DNA from: Datura wrightii
Taxonomy: Eukaryota > Streptophyta > Magnoliopsida > Solanales > Solanaceae
Length of the DNA: 64,000 nt
Assembly (NCBI GenBank): GCA_035772735.1
Contig: JASDFA010000003.1
Location: 153,463,001-153,527,000 of the forward strand
Direction of reading: 5' to 3'
Shown here in pieces: positions 47,819 to 59,050 of this stretch. The notes below the pieces were generated by a model. The model was given only the letters and a program-made list of their open reading frames with translations. It did no database searches and had not been told where the DNA came from. The translations under genes and the position numbers were made by a program. Every line of letters begins with the position of its first letter. The stretch's first letter is position 1.

Positions 47819-50285
47819 TGTCACACCCCACCTTGGGGGGTATGACGGCACTTGGTGCCTGCTAGACTCTGGACTGCTAACTGGTCCAGCCTGAGCACAT
47901 CTGGTGCTTTGGCTGGCTCTGGCTCTATTTCAAGAAACAAATCGGCTATATAACGGCTGTAACTACAGCCTCCGGCCAACTGGCTTGTAGCCATCTGTAC
48001 ATGTAACAACAGCTAACCAGAAACAGACCTGTAACAAGGAACCTATGCGGGTCGACAAGGCCACCATGCTGTCTAGTTATCTGTAACTCAACACAAGACT
48101 GCTGTAAAACTACGTGACCAGCAAGGACACCACTGCTGTCAAACTAAGGCCCCACACGGCCAACATAAACTGGAATACAAAACAGCTACAGCAGACTGCA
48201 CGACCCCACACGACCGGCTCAAATAACCACAGGGAATATATACAGACTGCAAGCCTCTACGAATACTATAAGAAACTAATAGAAATGATCGGGACAGGGC
48301 CCCGACCTACCCATACTGCGCAATAAAAGAAAAGGAGCTACACCTCTGGGAATCAAACTCCGGATGACAGGAGCTGATGACTCACTGGCTGGCTGGAATC
48401 ACGAGGGATCGGCTCCTCGTCCGTGAGTACCTGTAGGCAAGCAATACAGCGCCCCGCTGGGCGTCAGTACCACAGGTACTGAGCATGTAAAGCAAACTGA
48501 AATATGCAACAGAAACGAATAGCACAATAACATGACATTTAAGCAAGAAGTAGCTGAGTCTGTCTAGCTGAGGATAACTGGGGAGAGTTTATATATTCTG
48601 TAACTAACTGAGCGTACCTGAAGGCGTGTCGTCCTTCTGTCTATCAGTATCTACTAGCACATATCAATATACATAATAATACACACAATACCTGACCGAC
48701 CCCCATAAGCCAGAAGGTGCCAACCAAGCAAGCAATCTATTTACCCCTACCCGGGTCTAAACCAACCAAAAACAAGTCACTCCACTCATCTGATAACTGT
48801 GAGCTCCTCCTACCGGCCCCCTTGGGTACGTAGCTCAGGCCTTGGCCTCTGACAATAAAGTGTGTCTGAGTCCGAAGACTCCTGCCTCTGGGCACAGGTG
48901 TGCACACAGAGTGGTCTGCCCCTATAAACAGGGTGTGCTAGCGCTGCGTAGAGTAAACCGAACTACCCCTGCAAGCAGGGTGGTCTGGACCGTATTATCA
49001 TGGTGGTCGGCCATCATCGTCCCTTATTCAGACGGCATCGCCCAGCTGGTGGCGGTATCTGAATCTGGTATCGACACAGCTATAACCCAGGGGCGGTGGG
49101 GATGCTAAAAGGGTGCCCACATGCCACAACAAGTCTCAACATACAAAACACATACACAGCAAGCATGCTCAATGCAAAATACTAGCCATATTCTCTTCTT
49201 GTACCTTAAGGCCAGTTTGTATTAAATAACTGATACTATATTCTGTTTTACACTATTTCTGATTGCTGGACTAACTGCTACCTGGCCTTTATCTGTCTAT
49301 CTGATTATATATGGATATAGCTCAATAACATAAAATGTACCATCTACTACTGGATACAATCTCAACAGATGTACTACGTATTGCCTGAATATCTACTATT
49401 CTGATTATCGCATGATACGTGATTAATGTACTAGCCTGCTTGCTGGAAATTATACTAAAATCGTTCCTGTACACTGGGTATCGGTTAATAGCCTTTATTC
49501 TATTTACTTTCTAAGCTGTACTTCCTGTCTTGCCGAAAGAATAACTTTACATACCTGGTTTCTGAGTATCCGACTGACCGGTGTGATTTCCGTCGGTACT
49601 TCTGCTGTTTCTCCCAACTACATTCATATACACGTCAATTAGAACTAAATACATTAATATTCGGGAGAAATTGTCACTTTAGATATATATATTTATCCCA
49701 ACTTTAACCTTTCGAAAAACGATCGAAAACTCGTTATTTTTCAGCGGTCCAGAAGGGAGAAATATTCACTTCTCAGCTAGGAACACATAGACATTAATTT
49801 AGAGCAATTCTACTTACCTTGGTTCGACGGCTCGCCGATTCGTCGGCCGTATTTTACGAAACTAAATCCGTAGGAATGCTCTCTGCTGCTAAATACTTTG
49901 GTATCTAGGATTAATTTGAGTTTGGGCAGCGTTTAGCAGCGTAATCGGACGAAAATATATAATTTCCTTCGTTCCTTTCTCTTTCTCTACGTTTGCCCTC
50001 TGTTCTCTGGAAATTTTAAAGATTTTTCTCAATTAAAACCGAAGTGGGGCTTTATATACTTGGGCCTGAACCTGGGCAACGTGTCACGGAGCCATCGCGG
50101 AGGCCTCACCTCCGTGACACGCTGCCATCGCGGAGGGGCTCTGCCTCAGCTCCTCCCGCGATGGTTCGGGAGGTTCCTCGTCCGATCTTTTTCCCGGCCT
50201 TTCTCTAGCACGTATGGCCTTCTAATATGCTTAACCAACGTGTGAATAGGTCGTCTAGATGCCGGGGATTCTACGGGGTATAACA
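47819..50285 (-). mobile_element. Solo LTR, minus orientation, in the Athila spacer
   Basis: On the plus strand it runs from TGTCACACCCCACC to ACGGGGTATAACA, with a perfect 5-bp target duplication TATGC (47814-47818 and 50286-50290). Read on the minus strand it starts TGTTATACCCCGTAG, related to the LTRs at 15084 and 63565. Length is 2467 bases, with no coding region. Palindromic CATCGCGGAGG / CCTCCGCGATGG words lie at 50,085-50,170, just upstream (minus strand) of a TATA box. Confidence 0.92.
50050..50059 (-). promoter_or_regulatory. Probable TATA box of the minus solo LTR
   Basis: On the minus strand the sequence reads AGTATATAAAGCCCCACTTC. The same core, CTATATAAAGCCCCCACTTC, occurs at 63,792-63,811 in the related plus-strand LTR, 25-30 bases after the palindromic block in both. 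Conservation between two copies supports a promoter. Confidence 0.55.
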
Positions 50286-50290
50286 TATGC

Positions 50291-51035
50291 AACATTATAC
50301 TATGCTTTGAGAACTTTGGTGTAGGGATGAGCTTGGGGGATCATTTGAAATGACTTCTAAGTAGCCCATGATCTTCGAATGCTGTGATAGTTGTGTTATG
50401 AGTGTTGGATATAGGGGTGAGGGTGTGAAGTGATCAAGAGTGCGCAATAGAGTAGAAAGCACTCATGCTTACCATATGTTTGATAAAATGCCTAAATGAA
50501 ATCCAATATAGTCGAAGTCCGAGTAGGATATAACATCGTGAATAAGTAGAGATTGTGATATGTCGGCACGAGAAGAGGGAATTTCGATCACCACACGATG
50601 CTCTATGAGTGTCAGATTGAATAGTCCACCACAATCTTGGAATGCAAAGATGGCAAAACATTTGCTCAACTGGACGAATTCGCTAGTGGTTCGTGGACCG
50701 TGGTTCATAAATCGCATTTGCGGTTCATTACACGGAATCTGTCCAAGAAGGCAAGCAGTCACTGCCTTGATCCCCAAAAGAGAACGCAAACTGTATTTCT
50801 TAATCACAGACCGCGGACTATACCACAGAACAATATAGAAATTACACATTTTAAAGTCGCTATTTCGCGATTCAAACACGGACCATGAACACCATTCTAT
50901 GGTTGCATATGAGCACGAAAGGGGATAGTTTAATGGATTATAAGGTGGCCTTGCACTAACAAATTTTAGATTCCTTTTGGCCTTGCAGGATGACTTCTTG
51001 AAGAACCTATCGTCCTTGCGCTGCAAAGCAAAGTG
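50291..51035 (+). other. Athila spacer before the extra 3' reading frame, with a 185-codon antisense open frame
   Basis: No sense coding signal was recognised. The minus strand has an open frame of 185 codons at 50469-51026 (starting MQRKDDRFFKKSSCKAKRN). I recognise no domain in it. Tat-lineage Ty3/gypsy elements are known to carry extra antisense frames between integrase and the 3' LTR, so the position is suggestive. In 64 kb of such DNA an open frame of about 150 codons is expected by chance, so this length alone is weak evidence. Confidence 0.3.
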
Positions 51036-52367
51036 ACCCTATGGATAAGGGTAAAATAAAAAAAAAGGCCCACTGAGGTAGAGGCAGAGTCTGGGTCTGA
51101 TCCGAAATTGAAAGAAGCCCTTCGCAAGGCAAAGGAAGATGAGGAGAGAAGGGTTGAACTCCACTATAAGAGAGGCAAAGATGTTCTCTGGTTCAATTTC
51201 ATCCCTGGCATGAAGGAAAGGTTTTTCAAAGGGACACATAATCGAAACTTCAATGAAGAGAAATAGTTCAGCCTTTTAGGGATTGAACAAGATTTCCTGG
51301 ACATCTTATGCCAGATAGATGAGAGAGACTAGAAAATATTCACAGTGCAGTTGGGTCGTTACTATCCCTTGTTGGTCTGTGAGTTCTATGCTTCGTATAG
51401 GGCTACTCAGAAGCACCAAAAAGCAACCATCCTACTAAAATTGAGACTATGCTTAGAGAAGGTAAAAGTCAGGGGGGTTGAAGTAGATTGCAGTTCAAAG
51501 GTCATTAACATGGCCTATTTTGATGATGATAATGTAGAGGCCATAGAGTATTTGGACAAGTTAGAAAAACCTAGATAACCACTATGTCAGCATTGCATCT
51601 CTAATAGCAGCATACACCAACTTGGGTGACTGAAAGAGAGTAAATCTACACAAGAGACCTTAACATCTAGGCCAAATATTGGTTGGGGTTTGTCTGCTCT
51701 AGACTGATGCCATCAAAAAATGATAATGAGTTACCACTGGCCCAAGCTATCCTCATCACTTGTATCATGGCGCGAATCCACATCAATGTGGGAGATATAA
51801 TTTCCATAGAAATGAAAGATCGATCTCGACAAGCACATACCCCTCTTCCATTTCCAGTGCTAGTCACAAATATGTGGCGCGATGCTGGTGGTCTAGAGAT
51901 AGAAAGAATTGACGAAAATATTTAGGCAAACCAGGTCGTGGATATCGTAAAAATTCAGGATGAGATGAACCCAAAGCTGAAGAAGAGAAAAAAGGAGCCA
52001 GTTGTTTCTCATCCTTCCTAGATCACTATGGGTAGTGTCTACTAAGTAGTGGACGAACCTACAGCTGATGCACCCCTTTTTTCTTTTAAGACTCCAGTGG
52101 CACCCCAGCCTACACCGTCCATTTTCATAGCAAGGATGATTCAAGTAGCGAATATGACAGCGGAACAATACCAAGCTCACCTCCTTGATGAAGCACATCC
52201 CCGATATGAATAATAGAGTTATTGATAAGGCTCTTGCTCTGGTTCACAACAAAATTCAGGATTTGGAGCATAGAGTCTCTGAGCTCGAGGGTATTGATTC
52301 TATGGATGCCTTAGTTGCACTTAAAGGCGACATAAGAAAAGTGAAGAATGACGTGTAGCAGAAGTAG
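51036..52367 (+). pseudogene. Athila extra 3' ORF (env-position / plant transposon-protein-like), first part
   Basis: It begins at the ATG near 51,039 (MDKGKIKKK) and is soon frameshifted. It then has KEALRKAKEDEERRVELHYK, DVLWFNFIPGMKERFF, LGRYYPLLVCEFYASYRAT and, after stops, SRLMPSKNDNELPLAQAILI and CIMARIHINVGDIISIEM. This pattern (a long domain ending in a short 'MPS..N..E.P...A.LI..IM...HINVG.II' block) matches the putative plant transposon protein domain carried between integrase and 3' LTR by many Athila elements. The role is unknown; an envelope function has been proposed for this position but is not evident here. The C-terminal part becomes a coiled-coil-like segment (VHNKIQDLEHRVSELEG) before the solo LTR at 52,368. 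At least eight stops are present. Confidence 0.7.
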
Positions 52368-54687
52368 TGTTATACCCCGGAAGGCCAAAGATCAGACCCG
52401 GAAGTAGAAACAGAGAAAATTGTAAAATCTACACCAGATCACAGAACGAGTCATTTTATGACCAGTAGGGAGGACCACGAGACGTGAGGTGACTCGTGAT
52501 GAGGTACTGGGCTTGAGTTAAAAGAATTATTGAGGGTGGTCATCACGAGCAAGACCACGAGTTGTGGTTAGGCCCCACGACTCGTCAGGTCAGCCGTGGC
52601 CAAGGAAATTAAAAAGGGAAAAAAGTGAGAGGCAGTGCACTTGACGGATAGACACCACGAGTCATGGTTAGGAACCACGATTCGTTGGGTGGATCATAGT
52701 CATCAGGTAAATAATAAACTGGGATCGAGGTAGTGGGGATAACGAGTGGTGACCACGACTCATGGGATAGGCCCATTACGAGTTCCAGGTGAAATTTGGT
52801 AGTGTACCCAACAACTAACGTGACGACTCGTGCAAGGTGGCAACGACTCGTTAGGTCCCTCGTGGGGACTGGCAAGCAGTTATTTTCTACAAACTAATTA
52901 AGGGAATTCTCATCATTCCTATACTCTAAGGTCCTATACTATATCATTTTAAGCCTTTTTTAGAGGGTATTAAGGTGGGATAAGCCATTCTAGCCTATTC
53001 TAAACTCATGCATGTAAAGTTAGGAAGTTAGAGAGGAGATCAAGCTTTCAATTCTTCTCAAATTCCACTTGGGCAATCAAGGAAGTGTAAGAATCAGCTT
53101 TAATCGGGTATGTAGGGTTATGAATGGGTGAATCCTTTCACACCCATGCCCAGTCTCTCTTTAAATCATGAAAATCATATGTTGATCCTATGGGGTTTTA
53201 ACCAATGCATGAAAGTTCTAATCCTCTACATGGGTATGATCTAAATATATTTCTACTATTGGAGTATGATTCATGGGCAAGTTTTACATTATTTTTAATA
53301 AAAAATCATGTTCCAAGTTTTCTAAATCAGAATGCCCAATTATGGAAAGTTCATGAAAGACGAGATTTATGATGAATGTATAAGTATGATGAGATATTAT
53401 GATGAAAAGCATATTTTCAAGATACCCATATTTATGATCATGTTTTAGAGTAAATTATGTATTTTCTAGCATGTTAACGTATCGAAAATGCCCATATGTT
53501 CAAGTATGATTATGATTTTTACGAATTAAGCTTACCACATGGTTTTGAAGTGAAGACTCCCAATTATGTTCAGCTTGTGGTATGGTTTAAGCTAAGACTC
53601 CTCATATATGATTTAGATTTATGTATTTATGATTATTCAGCTTCGTCAATAGACAATAGTCAGCTTCATTGAAAAACAATGGAGAGCGTATCCATATTTT
53701 TAGAAATAGTGTCTAGCACCGAGTAGGCTATGGGTCAGTCAATCCTATGCCTTCGAACTACACGCCAATATAGGTATGATCTGATTATATTGGGACCTCC
53801 TATGTGATCTATCCCCTGCCCCGATTGGGCCACGAGCTTGATAACGATATCATGGTATCATCCTTAGCCTTGGAAAGGATTTGGATGGCTCTACCCATTA
53901 GAGTGTGATAGTTGGGACCACGTAAGCTCTATCGTGGTATGTCGATTAAAAGACGAGTCGCCCATTATTCCTCATGATTTCAGTTATGCATATCATCATT
54001 CATGATATATATATACACACACACATATGTTTTGAAACAGGTTTGATCCAATGTTCAGCTTTACTTATGACTATCAGAACTTAGCTTTGGGTCAATCGAT
54101 TCAATTATGATATTATGTTATGATGAGATCATGATTTCATAAAGGATGCATGCAAACCCTACTCTCAGCTTCTTATTTGTTTATGTTTTATATTATGCAT
54201 GTTTTAAATGATTTTACTTATCTAAGCGGTTTTACTTACCTTGCATATTCGGTACATTTCACTTACTGATCGCATATTCTATGTTGTATCGTTTCGTGAT
54301 ACATGAACCAACACTCAGACTCAGCCCCGTTCTTAGCCAGTCTTTCAGAGTTAGCATCTTATACTTGTTGGTGAGTCCTCATCTCCCGAGGACCATGCTT
54401 TATCAGATTTCTCTATGTATTTTCAGTTTTCAGCTTAGCGAGTTAGTTGGGGTCTTGCCCCATCAACTCATCAGACTTAGAGACTTTTTAGACAAAAAGG
54501 ATATATTCAGCTTCAGATTGAGTGTATTCTAATGTTATGTTTATTCTAGACTTTTGCCAAGACTATTATGCAGATTCTTCTATTTTATTGATTGAGTTAG
54601 ATGTATATTTATTTCATGGGTAAACTTTGGGTCTCTCGAGGCTCTTTGTCCCGTGTTGCGATATGGGCCTACATTTCGATCGTGACA
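52368..54687 (+). mobile_element. Solo LTR of the element A family
   Basis: It begins TGTTATACCCCGGAAG and ends TTCGATCGTGACA. It has a perfect 5-bp target duplication AGTAG (52363-52367 and 54688-54692). It shares AAGATCAGACC...AGAAAAT near its start and the CACGAGTCGTGG word array (52,450-52,870) with the LTRs of element A. Length is 2320 bases, with no internal region or second LTR. Confidence 0.93.
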
Positions 54688-54977
54688 AGTAGCCTGATCT
54701 AAGCATATTTGATGCTCCACTACCGGAGGATGAGGTTTTTGAGGACGAGAGGGTAGAGACAAATGAAGAAGAATTTGAGGAGGAGTACATAACAAAAGAG
54801 ACAAAAGAAGAGTGACAACTGCAAGTGGCTAACCAGCGCTTAATGGATGACATCCCAGCACGGATGGTGGGTGCGGGCCTAAGTTCTCATGATCCATAAG
54901 GAGAGGTAGCAGTGAGTGCTGCTATAACCATAGAGATCACAACCACGACCCAGTCTAAAGAAGCCGAGGATACCTAG
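54688..54977 (+). pseudogene. Athila extra 3' ORF, C-terminal part
   Basis: This continues the frame cut by the solo LTR. It reads FDAPLPEDEVFEDERVETN, then a Glu-rich stretch (EEEFEEEYITKETKEE), a stop, and a further segment (LQVANQRLMDDIPARMVGA) to a TAG at 54,975-54,977. The acidic low-complexity tail after a predicted coiled coil is usual for this ORF type. It has no known catalytic motif. Confidence 0.6.
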
Positions 54978-56072
54978 AGCACCTCAGGGAGATCCTACCT
55001 TCTCTTTTATATGTTTTTTGTATGCATTGAGGACAATGCATGTCCTATTTTGTGGCCGTAGGTAGTTAGGATATTTGGAAGTGTGGTTTGTAATAAAATG
55101 AAGCAACTAATGTGTGTAATAAAATTTTTATTTTGTTTCCGTTATCTTTTTCGCCTTATTCATATAGTTTTGGAAATAAAACTCCAAGAGTTTTCTTCAT
55201 GTCATGCTTCTTTCCCTAGGAGCAAAATTTTTTTTACTTTGAGTCGAATCGGGTGGCTTTTCCCGATGATAGATAGCTAGGAAACTTTCTTAAGGGAAAA
55301 GTCTTGTCTGTAGTCAGCATATGAGTTATCTGATACCAAAATTATGAGCTTTCATAATATTCAAGCATGAACGAAAATTTCGTAACCATCCTTGATTGCG
55401 ACTGTCAATCCTCATCCTGATTGCGACTGTCAACCCTTATTTGACTTCCTCTACACATTTCTTGTCAAGTTTATTATTTTTAATTGGGGACTGAGGAGGA
55501 TATTCAAATTACTATATATTCCAAGTGTTTGTGAAAATTTTGTATAGTTTTTTGCATGCATTATAGTCTAGAACTTGCCCAGAGTGTCTTCGAGGCGAAA
55601 TCATAGATCATATTTGGTTTGGAAAATGATATTAGGTTTTATTTTGACTACCTCCTTGTACCAAAATGACCTACATGTTCATAATATCCCTAGTAAACCC
55701 TTTCGACGCTAAGACCCATTCTTTGACAACCTCATGAGCTTAACCGTTGACTGTATATCTCTTAATACTCAACTTCCCTAAACACTCAGCAATGAGAACT
55801 TTTGCTAAACAACCTAAGTTTGGGGGTGATATTTTCTTAGAGTTCAATCATAGGCTAAAGACCTAAGTTTGGGGGAAAGAGATGAGTGAAAGGGAAATGG
55901 AGTTGAATTGAAAAATGACTAATCAGGACACTATAGTTGGTGGAATTATGTTGAAAATATGAGTTGAGTAAGAATTCCACATGTTTGGTATCAATCAAAG
56001 TCCGTACTATTCTAGGAATAGATGATGTTTTATACTTTCTTGAGGACAAGTAAGAGTTTAAGTTTGGGGATT
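54978..56072 (+). other. Athila 3' untranslated region with repeated polypurine-like motifs
   Basis: There is no gene. A short direct repeat, TGATTGCGACTGTCAA, occurs at about 55,393 and 55,419. The purine motif AAGTTTGGGGG or AAGTTTGGGG occurs three times: about 55,817, 55,864 and 56,060. The last one directly precedes the 3' LTR and is the functional polypurine tract; the other two are extra copies. Confidence 0.75.
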
Positions 56073-57555
56073 TGATTAGTTGGTATTTTGACCAACTTAT
56101 TTGGTCTATAAGCATATATTTTTGTGTTAATGTGATGTGAAAAGAATTACTTATCATGATTTTCTCTCATCTATATAGAGAATTGCTATTCAGAAGAGAT
56201 TAAGAAGAAATCAAGTGAAAATACTCCAAAGATCAAGCCAAGCAGCTTAAACTCAGTAAGGTACCCTCATGCGCGGACCGCAGATGGCTAAATATGGACC
56301 ATGGTTATGTCACATTTCAATCCAAATGACTTTACTTTAGCCACGCCAACCGTGACCAAACCACGGACCACAGATTGGAAGACGCGGAGCGCGGGTCAAT
56401 CACATTTCGTTCTAAACTTATGTGTTTACTAGCAGGCCAAATGCTACTAAGTGCAAACCGCGATTGACTAAACGCAGGACGCGAATGGTTAGCACTTAAG
56501 GGAAAAAGGTCAGCCTATCCTATAAAGACATCGCTCAAGATCCGAATCACAAAAGACTAACTGTGGCCGCAGATGCATAGCGAGTGCTACATCTATGGCA
56601 ATTTTGTAATTATGAGCTATGTAATTTCTTTCCTTTTTAAAGAAATTAGTAGGGATTTTTATTAAGGAGATCTAACTATAAAATGGCATCATCGATCATA
56701 TATTTGAAATACTCCAGATAGGAGAAAAGAGAAACATGCGTACTTGAGTTTTGTGAACGAAGTTTGAGTTATTATCCGAGAAAGAACGTTTGGTATTCAC
56801 TATTGTAAGACATGTTTATCATATCTTCTTCGCTTGAGTTTATTTTCCTATCAGTTATGAGTGACTAAGTATCTTAACTAGGTTTGTGGAACTTATGTAA
56901 GTGTAATGGTCTCGGGTTTACAAACTTAGGTTATGGGTTTAGATTATTGACATATTCGTTTTCTTGAAATTCTGATGGTGGCAAACGTTAGAATCAACCC
57001 TTGTATATCTTTATTGCTTGAAAAAAAAGAAAAGATGTAGGAACATAAGCAATAAGGGAGATTCAAGGCTTTTAATCTTTGTCTAATAACTAATGCTATA
57101 ACTAGGTTAGTTTACCCGAACTCTTGATGTCTGAGTTGTGCTAATCACTCATAGTCCAAAAGAATTTGAAGTGACAATTATTTAATTGAGTTGAAAATTT
57201 TTTAATTAAACTTTGAAGGCATTAGTTTGTGAATATATAACCAAAGTGTTATCTCAGTGAGTAGTAGACCTGTGGACATTACTAAATCACAGAAAACACA
57301 ACCCTAGCATCTTTCTATTGTTGGAACTGTTTGTTAGAAAATTCCGAAATCAATTATTGGTTACATCTTTACCATTTTTAGTGTAAACTTTTATCTCCCT
57401 CTTTTATTGAAACATTGACTAAACAAATTTGAATATTCACTTTTGATAAATTTTTCATCTTATTTCCTATGGGATTCGACCCCAATTTTGTTGGATTATA
57501 TATTTGAACAACAAACGCTTTATACCTTTCTAATAAGTGTAATTTAGGCATAGTA
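56073..57555 (+). repeat. 3' LTR of the Athila element
   Basis: It begins TGATTAGTTGGTATT and ends AGGCATAGTA. It matches the 5' LTR along its length with many substitutions. CG-rich words (GCGCGGACCGCAG, GACGCGGAGCGCGGG) cluster at about 56,270-56,500. The terminal CA is changed to TA. The 5-bp target repeat TTTCC follows. Confidence 0.9.
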
Positions 57556-59011
57556 TTTCCCGGTGAAGCAGTTATTAGAAGTCAAATAGAAAAAGATAGG
57601 AGACTATACATCAAAAAGATTCTTCCTAGTCCTAATTATAAAGTTGATTATTTGGTCCTTATCCCTCTTCAGGGAGGTTCTCACCATGTTATGTAGGTCA
57701 ACAATACCCGTAAAGAAGTTGGTATTACGGAGCTATAGACTCTAGTTAACCATGACATGTGCAATTGTATTTTCTTCTCTATGAAAATGAATAAAACAGA
57801 ATTATCCCTTATCTTTCAAAGCTGCAAAATATGTGCAATGATACTTTTGATTTGTCAATGAAATGTCATCTTCTTGTTTGTAGGGTTAATCACAGAAAGA
57901 GAATCTGCTTCAATGATAACATTAAGCACCTCATTATTAATGCATCATATAATACCGATTAGAATAACAATAGCTTCAGCAATATTATTAGTGCAAGTTC
58001 CCGTAAAAGAGCTAAAGGTGATGCCCATTTGATTGAGACAATCTTTAGCTTCACTTGATCCTTTGTTTTCTTCCTTGTGAAGAAATTTCAGTCAGTGAGA
58101 AAAATTAAAATGAGCCCTCAATAACAGCAAAGTTGACTTTATAAGAGTTTCACGCCACCTCTTCTTCCAGGTTTTTCAGCATATAATGTATGGGAGACAT
58201 TATAGGATGAAATTGTAAATTTTATTTTTGGCCTTTCCATCCATCATATCACTAGATTTTGTATGAGATCAATAACTTTTCTTACCCCAATAACCTTATT
58301 GAAGAAATCTCAAGTTCAAGTAGACTACTCCGTTTGAAAGAATATACGGTCAATAGATTCGACATAAGAACTTTGTAGTAGTGAAAAATTGAAGGCCCTG
58401 CAATTTCAAACTTTATGATAATATCACTATTGAAAAATATTTTATTTAGGAGCTTCGTCATTTATAAGAAAGGTTTAGAAGTATTTTACACCAAATCTTT
58501 GAAGTAGTAAATATAGAACTTCTGACTTGCTTCATGTTTTCTCAAGCAGATTTACAAAGAAAAATAACTAAAATTAGTAAGTATCCGTATTAGGCAATTA
58601 GATACATGTTTAGAGGGAGCAGTGATATTGGATATCCTCTCAACCAACTCGTTCAGGACATCATCTCTTAATTTATTGTGATCTCAGGAAATTTGTTGAG
58701 TAAATTAGACATTTATTACTTTCAGCATGTTTATCTCTCCACTATGTGCTATAGTGGCTAAAGGACGTTCCAATCCCGATCAGTTATCTCACAAAGAAGA
58801 AGTATAGTCATCATTGAACCCTTCATTTAATATCAATTTCTTCTTCTTCCCTAATGTCCATTAGTCTCTTCCAGATGTAAGATTGACCACTCCAGTTGAT
58901 AAGCCTTGTTGCAATATTTGCTTTCAAAAAATTCCTTCAGAGAGAGCTCTTGCTTCTAAAATTTTATCAAGATTTAACAATAAAAACCTTATTGATATCA
59001 TGTATGGACCT

Positions 59012-59015
<4 letters not shown>

Positions 59016-59047
<32 letters not shown>
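59016..59047. repeat. (TA)n microsatellite within the LINE
   Basis: About 16 TA units in the decayed LINE sequence. Confidence 0.95.

Positions 59048-59050
<3 letters not shown>

Larger units (their letters stand above)
19820..57555 (+). mobile_element. Athila-type Ty3/gypsy retrotransposon, expanded to 37.7 kb by four nested insertions
   Basis: The two ends are related LTRs of 1471 and 1483 bases. They begin TGATAAGTTGG and TGATTAGTTGG and are flanked by TTTCT (19815-19819) and TTTCC (57556-57560), a 5-bp target duplication with one change. Inside, in order, are a primer-binding site of Athila type, gag, protease, reverse transcriptase, RNase H, integrase, a 3' extra reading frame and polypurine motifs. 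Four insertions interrupt it: element A (23288-32792), element B (36097-46808), a minus solo LTR (47819-50285) and a plus solo LTR (52368-54687). Subtracting these leaves about 12.7 kb, the usual full length for Athila. Over the first 82 bases the LTRs differ at 9 positions, so the insertion is old. Confidence 0.9.

Noticed and set aside
50560..50888. Plus-strand open frames of 92 and 83 codons opposite the antisense frame
   Set aside because: No recognisable domain; they overlap each other in different frames and do not continue into the extra 3' ORF.
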